A stretch of DNA of 64,000 nucleotides. Origin: Sphingobacterium detergens. GTDB lineage: Bacteria; Bacteroidota; Bacteroidia; Sphingobacteriales; Sphingobacteriaceae. The stretch is from NCBI RefSeq assembly GCF_003610355.1, contig NZ_RAPY01000001.1:1054001-1118000 (forward strand), written 5' to 3'. This document shows positions 43,551 through 50,510 of this stretch, piece after piece. The notes beneath the pieces were generated by a model. It was not told the origin of the DNA and made no database searches. It was given only the letters and a program-made list of their open reading frames with translations. Position 1 is the stretch's first letter. Each line of letters begins with the position of its first letter. Made by a program: the position numbers and the translations under genes.

Positions 43551-43586
43551 AAAAGGATCAAAATTCATTAAGAATTTGATCCTTTT
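43551..43586. terminator. Bidirectional terminator between ClC and rtcB genes
   Basis: AAAAGGATCAAAATTC pairs with GAATTTGATCCTTTT with one bulged A and a 5-nt loop. It ends the slipin-rtcB unit on the minus strand and the ClC gene on the plus strand. Confidence 0.82.
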
Positions 43587-43617
43587 ATATTTAATTTAAT
43601 AAAGCTTCAAAATACCC

Positions 43618-45039
43618 CTAATCTTCGCGGCTACCATCATCAGCCATACGGACAATTTTTGGTGAGAACTTTGCGACGACGTCCACCAACTCCTCTTGCG
43701 AGGCCATGACGGTATGGATATCTTTGTAGGCCATGGGTGCTTCATCCATCCCGGCTCCCAAAAGCGTAATCCCTCGATCAGCAAGCATATCTTTCAACTC
43801 ACTAGCAGCAAGCGTCTTGATTGCTTGTGTACGGCTCATCAATCGTCCCGCACCATGAGATGCCGATTGGATAGCAGCCATCTCTCCTTTTCCGCGTACC
43901 AGAAATCCAGGAGTAGCCATGGAACCCGGGATAATTCCCATCACGCCTTTTGCCGCAGGAGTAGCTCCTTTTCGGTGTACCACAACCTCCCGGTCATTCC
44001 AGGTTTCTTTCCATGCAAAATTATGATGGTTTTCAATTTTGGCTAGCAATTCCGCCCCCAAAGCATCTTTGATCTTGTCATGAATAACTTCATGGCAGGC
44101 CGAAGCATAATCACCAGCCAGATTCATTGCCAACCAATATTCTTGTCCTTCCATTGTATTTAAATCCAGATAAGCCAGATTTTGAGCTTGATAGGGCAAC
44201 TTACATAAAGTCTTCGCCAATTTGGTGTAATGAGCAGCCACAGTTGCGCCTAGACCTCGGGATCCCGAATGTGTCAACAAACCCAGGTAAAGTCCTTTCT
44301 CAATGTTCAGCACCTCATCCTTTTCAACAAACTCCACAATCCCAAATTCCACAAAGTGATTCCCTCCACCGGAAGAACCTAACTGTGTCCATGCCTTATC
44401 TTTTAAGGATCTAAGCAGATCATTTTCTGCAAACAATTTATTGTCCAGGACGGCATGATCCACACGTTCATGTTTCAGATAGCCATTGCCGGCACCAAAT
44501 CGCGTATGTTTCAGAATAGTCTCTTTTAATGTCGCCGTATCTGTATCCAATAAGGATGCTGGCAGATCAAAGATGGACAAAGCCATTCGGCAACCAATAT
44601 CAACGCCAACTCCGTAAGGAATTACAGCATTATCGGTAGCCAATACACCACCGATCGGCAGTCCGTATCCTTGATGGGCATCGGGCATCAAAGCGCCAGC
44701 AACCGTAACCGGCAGCTTCATGGCTACTTTCATCTGTTCTTTAGCTCCCGCTTCTATTCCGGACGCGCCATAAATTGTATATTCCACAGGATCTTCATTC
44801 AAAGGAATTAATGTGGCATCAACAACATCCTGTCCTAATATGGACTCTGCCAACACACTGAAAATAGTATCTTCAGTATACGCTGTTGGATTTTCCAGCA
44901 CAGATTTAAATTTGGCTAACATTTCCGCTCGCGTAAAACCATGTCGCTTGCTGTTGATTTTCAACGCAGCACCCAATGTATGATTCTCTTTATATCCTAA
45001 TGCAATGAGATCATTGCCGTTAATTCTTTTATTTTCCAT
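43618..45039 (-). CDS. rtcB: RtcB RNA ligase (3'-phosphate/5'-OH)
   Basis: 473 aa from the ATG at 45039 (an earlier in-frame ATG at 45078 adds 13 basic residues; MENKRINGNDLIALGY is the better start). GTP-dependent ligase joining 2',3'-cyclic-phosphate or 3'-phosphate RNA ends to 5'-OH ends, as in tRNA splicing and repair. Motifs: MPDAHQGYGLPIGG, GVDIGCRMA (metal Cys), SSGGGNHFVEFG, THSGSRGLG, GSMATPGFLVRG, and SASHGAGRLMSR with the guanylated His. It lies 114 bp downstream of a slipin gene and, farther up, two tRNA-like RNA modules. No archease gene is nearby. Confidence 0.95.
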   Translation of the reverse strand: MENKRINGNDLIALGYKENHTLGAALKINSKRHGFTRAEMLAKFKSVLENPTAYTEDTIFSVLAESILGQDVVDATLIPLNEDPVEYTIYGASGIEAGAKEQMKVAMKLPVTVAGALMPDAHQGYGLPIGGVLATDNAVIPYGVGVDIGCRMALSIFDLPASLLDTDTATLKETILKHTRFGAGNGYLKHERVDHAVLDNKLFAENDLLRSLKDKAWTQLGSSGGGNHFVEFGIVEFVEKDEVLNIEKGLYLGLLTHSGSRGLGATVAAHYTKLAKTLCKLPYQAQNLAYLDLNTMEGQEYWLAMNLAGDYASACHEVIHDKIKDALGAELLAKIENHHNFAWKETWNDREVVVHRKGATPAAKGVMGIIPGSMATPGFLVRGKGEMAAIQSASHGAGRLMSRTQAIKTLAASELKDMLADRGITLLGAGMDEAPMAYKDIHTVMASQEELVDVVAKFSPKIVRMADDGSRED

Positions 45040-45152
45040 TTTTATCTTTTTTAACGAGGGGGATCTTTCCAATCCCAAGCAGGTAGCAATACCTCTTTAC
45101 AATTGCTACCTGCACCTCTTTTGTCCTCAATTTTATTAACTTCCCTTTGTCG

Positions 45153-46247
45153 CTACTTCACAAACAACTGCTTTAATTGATCTACAATCTGCCCATTTCC
45201 CGAAATAGAGATGTTATTGATCCTTTCGGCAATTTTCTCCACATACTCCATTTCTTTCAATTTAAACAACATCGCATTCTCCTCCATAAGTTTTGCCGTA
45301 TTCAGCAAACTTCTAGTCGAAGCAGTTTCTTCACGACGCATAATAATATTTGCCTGAGCGCGTTTTTCAGCGATCAACACCTGGTTCATGATATCACGGA
45401 CATCCCCTGGCAGAATAATATCTTTGACTCCGCAAGTTAATAGACGTAAGCCTAATCCAGCAATATACTCCATCGTATTTTGCAAAATATAAGTGCTTAT
45501 CTCTGTCTTCTTGTCCATCAGTTCATCCAGCGTCATCTGACCGATATATGTCCGGAGATTTAATTGCATCACAGCATACAATTGCTTCTCATATTCCTTA
45601 TTATCCAACAGCGCTTTGACGATATCAACGATTTGATATTGCAACGTGAAATTGATCCGTATTTGCGCTTTGTCCCGCGATAGAATCTCCTGACCTACCA
45701 CATCCAAAGTTAACACACGCATATCTGCTTTTGACACCGCAATAGTTTTTGCGTTCTTCCACCAGTAATACGTTCCTGGATCCAAAATTTCTGTAAACAC
45801 GCCATCAACAAAAAGTAATCCTTTCTCATTTGGTTCAACTTTGTATTGACGGATATAATAAGCCAACGTTTGCTTTTCAAACAATTGACGGTTGACAGAA
45901 GCTAGTATTTCGATCTCCGAAATATCCTCCAGCTGAAATTTGCGTACTTGCAACCCCTTCCAGAACACATGTCTACCTGCTGCCAAGGTCTTTTCAAAAT
46001 TATTGTTTAAGAAAACCAGCGCAATTGCCGTATCCGCCACTTCGACAATATCCACCAGTTCACGAAAGCCCTCCACCTGTAAGAGCACATCAATGTTATG
46101 GTTAGACGGAAACGAATTTGCCCTATTGTATGTCTCCAGTTTTTCACCGAAACCCAACCAGTACTTACCGGCTTCCAATACACGGATAACTTGGTTATTT
46201 TTAACCACCAATCCAATTTCATTGACATTTACTTGTACTCTTTTCAT
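45153..46247 (-). CDS. Slipin/stomatin-like SPFH (band 7) protein
   Basis: 364 aa. Band 7/SPFH domain from about 130 to 300: ADMRVLTLDVVGQEILSRDKAQIRINF, QLYAVMQLNLRTYIGQMTLDELM and MEYIAGLGLRLLTCGVKDIILP are typical of slipins. It is preceded by a 120-residue N-terminal part of repeated Gly/Trp beta units (EAGKYWLGFG, AAGRHVFWKG, DPGTYYWWKN). A C-terminal coiled coil (EKRAQANIIMRREE to the end) is expected for oligomerisation. No clear N-terminal membrane hairpin is seen. Slipins are known partners of rtcB in bacterial RNA-repair loci. Start 46247; the leader holds the tRNA-mimic array. Confidence 0.88.
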   Translation of the reverse strand: MKRVQVNVNEIGLVVKNNQVIRVLEAGKYWLGFGEKLETYNRANSFPSNHNIDVLLQVEGFRELVDIVEVADTAIALVFLNNNFEKTLAAGRHVFWKGLQVRKFQLEDISEIEILASVNRQLFEKQTLAYYIRQYKVEPNEKGLLFVDGVFTEILDPGTYYWWKNAKTIAVSKADMRVLTLDVVGQEILSRDKAQIRINFTLQYQIVDIVKALLDNKEYEKQLYAVMQLNLRTYIGQMTLDELMDKKTEISTYILQNTMEYIAGLGLRLLTCGVKDIILPGDVRDIMNQVLIAEKRAQANIIMRREETASTRSLLNTAKLMEENAMLFKLKEMEYVEKIAERINNISISGNGQIVDQLKQLFVK

Positions 46248-46255
46248 AATATTTA

Positions 46256-46504
46256 TTGTTTATACTATTTTCCAATGACAAAACTTGCTATGAGCTACCC
46301 ATCAATGCCGAGCGGGATCAAAAAGAGCCCATACGGAGCTTTACCGTAGAAGCGTTCGAAATGGCCGCCTTAGCGATCCACGACAACGCTCATCCTGTAT
46401 CGTCTCTGTATGAGATGTTCCCGATCACGGGCTCCTCACCGACTGCCATGAAGAAAAACGAAGTTCTCCTCAGTGCCGGACAGACTATAGCAAGCTTTAT
46501 TTAA
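46256..46504. other. GC-rich structured leader of slipin-rtcB; opposite-strand 82-codon ORF
   Basis: About 250 bp with visibly higher GC than its surroundings. On the minus strand (leader direction) it forms hairpins such as CCCG-tgat-CGGG (46420-46431) and TACGG-taaagct-CCGTA (46332-46348). On the plus strand it is open for 82 codons with a protein-like composition (for example AFEMAALAIHDNAHPVSSL); I recognise no family. The minus-strand frames have stops. It may be a structured RNA, a remnant of foreign coding sequence, or both. Confidence 0.35.
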
Positions 46505-46530
46505 GTAACCTTTTTAAAGAAGGTATAACT
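46501..46530 (-). terminator. Hairpin at the 3' side of the tRNA-mimic array
   Basis: On the minus strand AAGT-(TAT)-ACCTT and AAGGT-TACTT can pair (about nine bp with an internal loop). It may be a weak terminator or processing site separating the small RNA from slipin mRNA. Its ACCTTCT could alternatively pair with AGAAGGT just before the first module. Weak evidence. Confidence 0.3.
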
Positions 46531-46538
46531 TTCAAAAC

Positions 46539-46672
46539 CAGAACCTAAATTCTGTGCAATACCCTTATGCTATTCCATCCGAAAATGGAAGTGGGATTCG
46601 AACCCACACGACAACTAAACTGCCTTGCTCTACCCTTGAGCTACCTCTTTCGAGGGAAGGATTCGAACCTTC
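46539..46672 (-). ncRNA. Tandem tRNA-mimic array (two capped, permuted tRNA-like modules)
   Basis: Read on the minus strand. Module 1: T-arm GAAGG-UUCGAAU-CCUUC (46672-46656), capped acceptor CCUC-GAAA-GAGG (46655-46644), UA, D-arm GCUC-AAGGGUA-GAGC (46641-46627), AA, hairpin GGCA-GUUUAGU-UGUC (46624-46610). Linker GU. Module 2: T-arm GUGGG-UUCGAAU-CCCAC (46607-46591), capped acceptor UUCCAUU-UUCG-GAUGGAA (46590-46573), UA, D-arm GCAU-AAGGGUA-UUGC with one mismatch (46570-46556), A, hairpin CAGAA-UUUAGG-UUCUG (46554-46539). T-loops and D-loops keep the bases needed for the tRNA elbow (G18 G19, T54-T55-C56). No CCA end or open acceptor exists, so it cannot be charged. Closest known idea: tRNA-like part of bacterial YrlA/Y RNAs. 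Confidence 0.8.
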
Positions 46673-46690
46673 AACCCTGGTGGCAACCTT

Positions 46691-46792
46691 CTCTCATTCT
46701 CCTCTTCTTATCAGTATATTGAGTCCCATTGGGAACAATACTATCCTGCTATACAGAAACAGGAGACTAGGATGCAAATCAAAGAATGAGAG
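46691..46792 (-). ncRNA. Structured domain 5' of the tRNA-mimic array
   Basis: A perfect 10-bp closing stem (CUCUCAUUCU at 46792-46783 with AGAAUGAGAG at 46700-46691, minus strand) encloses two hairpins: one around CUCCUG/CAGGAU (about 46771-46741) and UAUUG-u-UCCC-AAU-GGGA-cu-CAAUA (46740-46717). Together they would make a three-way junction ending 18 nt before the first T-arm. Probably part of the same transcript. Confidence 0.5.
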
Positions 46793-46876
46793 TCTTTTTA
46801 TACTTCTCCTAAAAAGAAGTACATATCTTAAAAGCATTTTGCTAGTTTTCATCTATATAATTTTTTTTTTCAATTG

Positions 46877-46939
46877 TGATGAAGCTATCAGATTTATTCA
46901 CTCTCTAGTGTGACTGAATAAATCATGATGGTTTCATCA
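46877..46939. repeat. Long imperfect inverted repeat
   Basis: Arms of 24-25 bp (46877-46900 and 46915-46939) differing by two substitutions and one indel, with a 14-bp centre. The inner ten bases GATTTATTCA/TGAATAAATC are perfect. A run of ten T/A (46861-46870) follows on the minus-strand side. It could be an operator or an RNA hairpin upstream of the tRNA-mimic locus. Confidence 0.6.
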
Positions 46940-47257
46940 AAGAACGTTTATCATTGCTGACATTACAAAGATCACACGATTAACATGCAGGCCATTTGCG
47001 CAATAAAATAAAACACAAAGAAAATAACAAAAATAAATACAACACACTGGTAATAAGATATAAAAATTTAAAAACAAACGTTAGCATTAAAAATCACAAC
47101 CCGAATTGCGCATTTATATTGCGCAGATTAACAGTAACTAGACGAGAGATATGCCTAGATGATCATTAGATAACAATAAATATCACTGATTTCCATGAGA
47201 AAGCTATCTGATATAAGTGCTATTTTTACACCGTTATAATTAACTGGAATTTACTAA
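46940..47257. other. Divergent intergenic region with TGCGCA sites
   Basis: 318 bp AT-rich region between the tRNA-mimic/slipin/rtcB unit (minus) and the lipoprotein gene (plus). It carries three palindromic TGCGCA sites (46997-47002, 47107-47112, 47120-47125), otherwise rare in such AT-rich DNA. I could not place a promoter for either direction. Confidence 0.35.
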
Positions 47258-47854
47258 ATGAGAGCAAAAACATTATTGGTTCTACTGACTATCTATTTTG
47301 TCGCTACAGGTTGCACGGGTTCAAATCCTAAAAATAATGCTGTAAAGCCCGCCGGCGACAGCCTAACAACCAAAAGTAGCGCTGATACTGCGAAAGCCAG
47401 CGATCGGGTAAAGTCAACAACAGATCTTGACCCAGCCAAAGTATGGCTGGAGCGCATTTTTCACTGCAATGATGATAAATCAGGGAAGTATTGTTATTAT
47501 CTGGACAAGGAAGAAGCCCTCTGCACGGCACGTTTTATGGAGTTCTTAGCAGATGCCAATGAAATCTATGGCCCCTCCAATCTAACAGACGCAGAATTAC
47601 CGGTGGCGGAAGCGCGATACAAAGCGAAGTGGGGAAAAATTTACCCACTCTACACGCAGGAAATGTGGTTATTCGGCCGAGGTAACGATGATGCCCTAGC
47701 CATTAATACCGTCGAGATCAAGAAGCTAAGCACAGGCAAGTACAGCGTATTTATAGATTATGGTAACAATATAAAAACACAAAATGAGGTTCAGCTGGTT
47801 CTTGAAAACAGCAACTATAAAATTGATTATTGCAAGACAAGCTTTGTACAATAA
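47258..47854 (+). CDS. Lipoprotein of unknown function
   Basis: 198 aa. Lipoprotein signal ending FVATGCTGS, then a Ser/Thr/Lys/Asp-rich linker of about 40 residues. The mature globular part starts about 60 with KVWLERIFHCNDDKSGKYCYYLDKEEALCTARFMEFL and ends VQLVLENSNYKIDYCKTSFVQ; its four Cys could form disulfides. The shape (helix with conserved FxxFLADAxEIYGPSNLT, then beta-strands) resembles DUF3828-like or nuclear-transport-factor-like proteins, but I am not sure of a family. Single gene in opposite orientation to the flanking amidohydrolase and rtcB units. Confidence 0.6.
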   Translation: MRAKTLLVLLTIYFVATGCTGSNPKNNAVKPAGDSLTTKSSADTAKASDRVKSTTDLDPAKVWLERIFHCNDDKSGKYCYYLDKEEALCTARFMEFLADANEIYGPSNLTDAELPVAEARYKAKWGKIYPLYTQEMWLFGRGNDDALAINTVEIKKLSTGKYSVFIDYGNNIKTQNEVQLVLENSNYKIDYCKTSFVQ

Positions 47855-47945
47855 AAATCTTCGTCCTTTCCGCAGCACAGCCAAGATAATCAATGGAAGG
47901 TTCTTTCTGACCAATATACCGAGTAAGTGAGCTGACAGAAAATTC

Positions 47946-47984
47946 AAAAAAAACCACTTTTTATCACTAACGGATAAAAAGTGG
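47946..47984 (-). terminator. Terminator of the amidohydrolase gene
   Basis: On the minus strand CCACTTTTTATC pairs with GATAAAAAGTGG (12 bp, 7-nt loop) followed by eight T. Confidence 0.87.
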
Positions 47985-48021
47985 CAATATAATAAAACAA
48001 TAAATGGGGCGTGTAAGCCGA

Positions 48022-49275
48022 TTAAATTGGAGACGAATTGCTCCACTTGACGATATTCCCTTTGTGCAGTAGGCCATCGACAGCTGAGATACGTGATACA
48101 GCTTCAGCAGAGCAGCTTGCATCCACCAACAGGAAGCTCGCTTCATCTCCTACCTTTGGCCATACCTGTTGACCACTATCGTCCAAAGGTAATTTTCCAT
48201 TTGTCGCATAGTGTAGGCAACGGGACAGATCAAATTCCGTCTCATAACCATAGAGTTGCGCAGCAAGGTTTGCTTTTTGCAACATATTTCCACTGCCGAA
48301 GGTCCCCCAGTGATCCTGTACATTATCATTTCCGGTAAGTACCTCCACTCCTGCTTTCCGCAGTTGAGGCAATGGCATCAGCATATTGCGAAACGGGACT
48401 GAACTCGCAATACCGACCTTGGCGGAAGCCAAGCGTTCAGCTGTATATTGAAGATCTTTTTGAGACATATAGCCCAATGCAAAAGCATGACTGATAAATG
48501 TCCGTCCCTGCAGTGCGGGATTCTCAAGTACTTTGTCTATTAAATAATGGATCGTTTTGACACCAGATTCACCCCCCTCATGCAGATGGATATCGATTCC
48601 CTTTTTGTTGTCCAAAGCTAACTGAACAGTCAAATCCATGGGTTTTTCGATACTTCCATCGATACTAAAGGGATCTAGACCGCCTATAAAATCAACCTTA
48701 TCCCAAGCAGCAATTTCCTTCATCAGCCCAGCAGAGTCCGTATAATATAAGCCATGCTGTGGGAAAGCTACCAATTCTGCGCCAAAGGAATCTTTCACAT
48801 GTTCCAATGCCCGCAATAGATTTGCTAATGATTTGGTGCCAGAGGTTGGATCGACATTAAAATGTGTTCTTGCAAAATTAGTTCCGTAGCCCTGTAGCAA
48901 CATGATTAGCTTTTCAGCCCTTTCCACCGAGGTTTTAAGCAGTTCCGGAATAATTTCCTGCTCGCGGGCAATCATATCCTTCACGGTTCTATTTTTGGGA
49001 AATACAGCTTTCCAAGGTAGACCATAAAGGGTTTTATCCAAATGGATGTGCATATCCCTAAAGGCGGGTAAGGCCAATTTTCCTTTCGCATCAAATCCCC
49101 CGGAGCCAACTGTAGTCTGACCCGGCCGAATTTCCTTTATCTTTCCGTCCGCTATTGTTACCTTAAAGAGTGCCGTATCAGTTCCAACAATTTTCCCTTC
49201 ACGATAGAGAAAACCTGTTTCCAATCGTACATTTTCTAATGTATACTGTTCGTTGCGCTGATTGAGTTCATTCAT
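48022..49275 (-). CDS. Amidohydrolase, cytosine-deaminase-like (CodA branch)
   Basis: 417 aa metal-dependent hydrolase. A small N-terminal beta-sandwich (GKIVGTDTALFKVTIADGKI) is followed by the TIM barrel with LPAFRDMHIHLDKT (HxH metal ligands plus the Asp-Lys seen in CodA-like enzymes), GIDIHLHEGG, FISHAFALG, and GNDNVQDHWGTFG (catalytic Asp). The pattern matches the cytosine deaminase/isoguanine deaminase and related N-acyl/imino hydrolase group; substrate is uncertain. No signal peptide. It is a single gene, ending at a strong terminator, and divergent from the cluster beginning at 49463. Confidence 0.82.
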   Translation of the reverse strand: MNELNQRNEQYTLENVRLETGFLYREGKIVGTDTALFKVTIADGKIKEIRPGQTTVGSGGFDAKGKLALPAFRDMHIHLDKTLYGLPWKAVFPKNRTVKDMIAREQEIIPELLKTSVERAEKLIMLLQGYGTNFARTHFNVDPTSGTKSLANLLRALEHVKDSFGAELVAFPQHGLYYTDSAGLMKEIAAWDKVDFIGGLDPFSIDGSIEKPMDLTVQLALDNKKGIDIHLHEGGESGVKTIHYLIDKVLENPALQGRTFISHAFALGYMSQKDLQYTAERLASAKVGIASSVPFRNMLMPLPQLRKAGVEVLTGNDNVQDHWGTFGSGNMLQKANLAAQLYGYETEFDLSRCLHYATNGKLPLDDSGQQVWPKVGDEASFLLVDASCSAEAVSRISAVDGLLHKGNIVKWSNSSPI

Positions 49276-49462
49276 GAAAATATCATTTTTTTCAAAGCTA
49301 AGCTATTTAGCCCCTTTTACTTTGTAGATATTATCACAACATTTGTAAATATTATGGCTGTGGCCTAAAATATAAAGTCTGCATGAATTTTCTCTTAATC
49401 CTGTGTTTAATACAAAAATATAGTTACTTTGAGCTCGTTTTATAAAACACCACTTTCGTAAT

Positions 49463-50083
49463 ATGCAGATTGAAATTGATTACAATTTTTATGAAATAGT
49501 CAGTTGGGACAAAGATTATATCCAAATTCAAGGGACAGCTTCCCCCTTTCGTGTGTATGCACCACCTTTTTATGATATTGCCTCCCTCAAGCAATATATC
49601 AGACTCAATCCGCCAACACCTTCTGGACATGATCAGTCCTATTCCTACCTGGAAAATCCCTATCATTTATTTACAAAACCCTACCTGGTTAAGGTTTTTC
49701 AAACCTCAGCAGCACCTGTTATTGAACTTAAATCAAGCAGTATCTGCGTTCACCAACGAAAGACTGTAAATACACTCAAGTTGCTCAAGCCCTGGAGTCA
49801 GGAATTGTTATACAATGAACTGATCAAAAGGATAACCTATTGGGAAGAACAACTGGACAACTACGCAATTTCAGCAATCCGTATAGGCAAGCTATCTACC
49901 ACGAATTATAAAATCAAGGGCAATGAAATCTATTTTTCATCCCGATTGATTGATTTTGATAGAGAACAGATTAATCTGGTTGTTTTAGCAGCATTTTGTA
50001 AATTTTCCAGAAAAAACAAGAAAGAGTCAGAAGCGATCTATAACTTGTACATCCCCAATTGGAGAGCATTTAATGTATATTAA
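49463..50083 (+). CDS. Unknown protein with degenerate DUF45/YgjP-like C-terminal part
   Basis: 206 aa, no signal. The N-terminal 120 residues are not recognised. Residues about 128-204 follow the layout of the YgjP/DUF45 zinc-peptidase domain: a helix (LYNELIKRITYWEEQL), a strand (AISAIRIGKLSTTNYKIKGNEIYFSSRLIDF), a helix where the HExxH should be (QINLVVLAAFCKFSRKNKKE), then SEAIYNLYIPNWRAF, like the usual s..F...l....P.w ending. The metal His/Glu residues are absent, so any peptidase activity is probably lost. This match is by eye. It is four bases upstream of the next gene and close to the MpaB-type oxygenase. Confidence 0.5.
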   Translation: MQIEIDYNFYEIVSWDKDYIQIQGTASPFRVYAPPFYDIASLKQYIRLNPPTPSGHDQSYSYLENPYHLFTKPYLVKVFQTSAAPVIELKSSSICVHQRKTVNTLKLLKPWSQELLYNELIKRITYWEEQLDNYAISAIRIGKLSTTNYKIKGNEIYFSSRLIDFDREQINLVVLAAFCKFSRKNKKESEAIYNLYIPNWRAFNVY

Positions 50084-50086
50084 GAC

Positions 50087-50449
50087 ATGACAGACATCAG
50101 CATACCATTAACAATAACAGGAGACAGCAACTTTGAATCGCTGCGAAACGATCCAATACAATTCTCAAAATTATTAGGCAGCGAACAGCAGCGACTGATT
50201 AATGATCATGTTGTTGGTCAGCTCGATGATCAAGATGGTGCTCCGACACTGACAGATTTTAGCATCAGCAATATTCTCTTTGATCGCATGACGCTAAAGG
50301 GTTCCTTTCGCCTTCATTTCAAAATTTCCCGACAATTCTGCTGTAGCGATATCTCTTCCTGCCAGACAGATTACATGGATTTTAACTTTACAAAAGAAGA
50401 TAAAAAAATCTATGCAACAGGAAGTTATACACTATGGACAATTCAATAA
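50087..50449 (+). CDS. Unknown small protein in the MpaB cluster
   Basis: 120 aa, no signal or membrane segment. Starts three bases after the previous stop codon, so almost certainly translated together. The second half is beta-rich (ISNILFDRMTLKGSFRLHFKISRQFCCSDISSC, then FNFTKEDKKIYATGSYTLWTI) with a Cys cluster C-C-x5-C. I do not recognise the family. It may be a small partner or inhibitor of a neighbour. Confidence 0.55.
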   Translation: MTDISIPLTITGDSNFESLRNDPIQFSKLLGSEQQRLINDHVVGQLDDQDGAPTLTDFSISNILFDRMTLKGSFRLHFKISRQFCCSDISSCQTDYMDFNFTKEDKKIYATGSYTLWTIQ

Positions 50450-50510
50450 ATTTACCCATTTAAAATCAATAACAGATCAGTTGATTCCAAGTTAGGTATA
50501 CCATTTAAAA

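Noticed and set aside
46573-46655. A conventional tRNA gene (possible UUA anticodon, ochre-reading) on the minus strand
   Set aside because: D-arm, anticodon-like arm and T-arm are in normal order here, but the acceptor strands pair poorly, the variable region is only two bases, and there is no CCA. Both neighbouring strands form perfect capped hairpins instead.
46554-46913. 119-codon plus-strand reading frame across the tRNA-mimic array
   Set aside because: It runs antisense through the structured RNA; its codons are explained by the conserved T- and D-arms and by the A/T-rich flank, and it has no signal, domain or ribosome-binding site.
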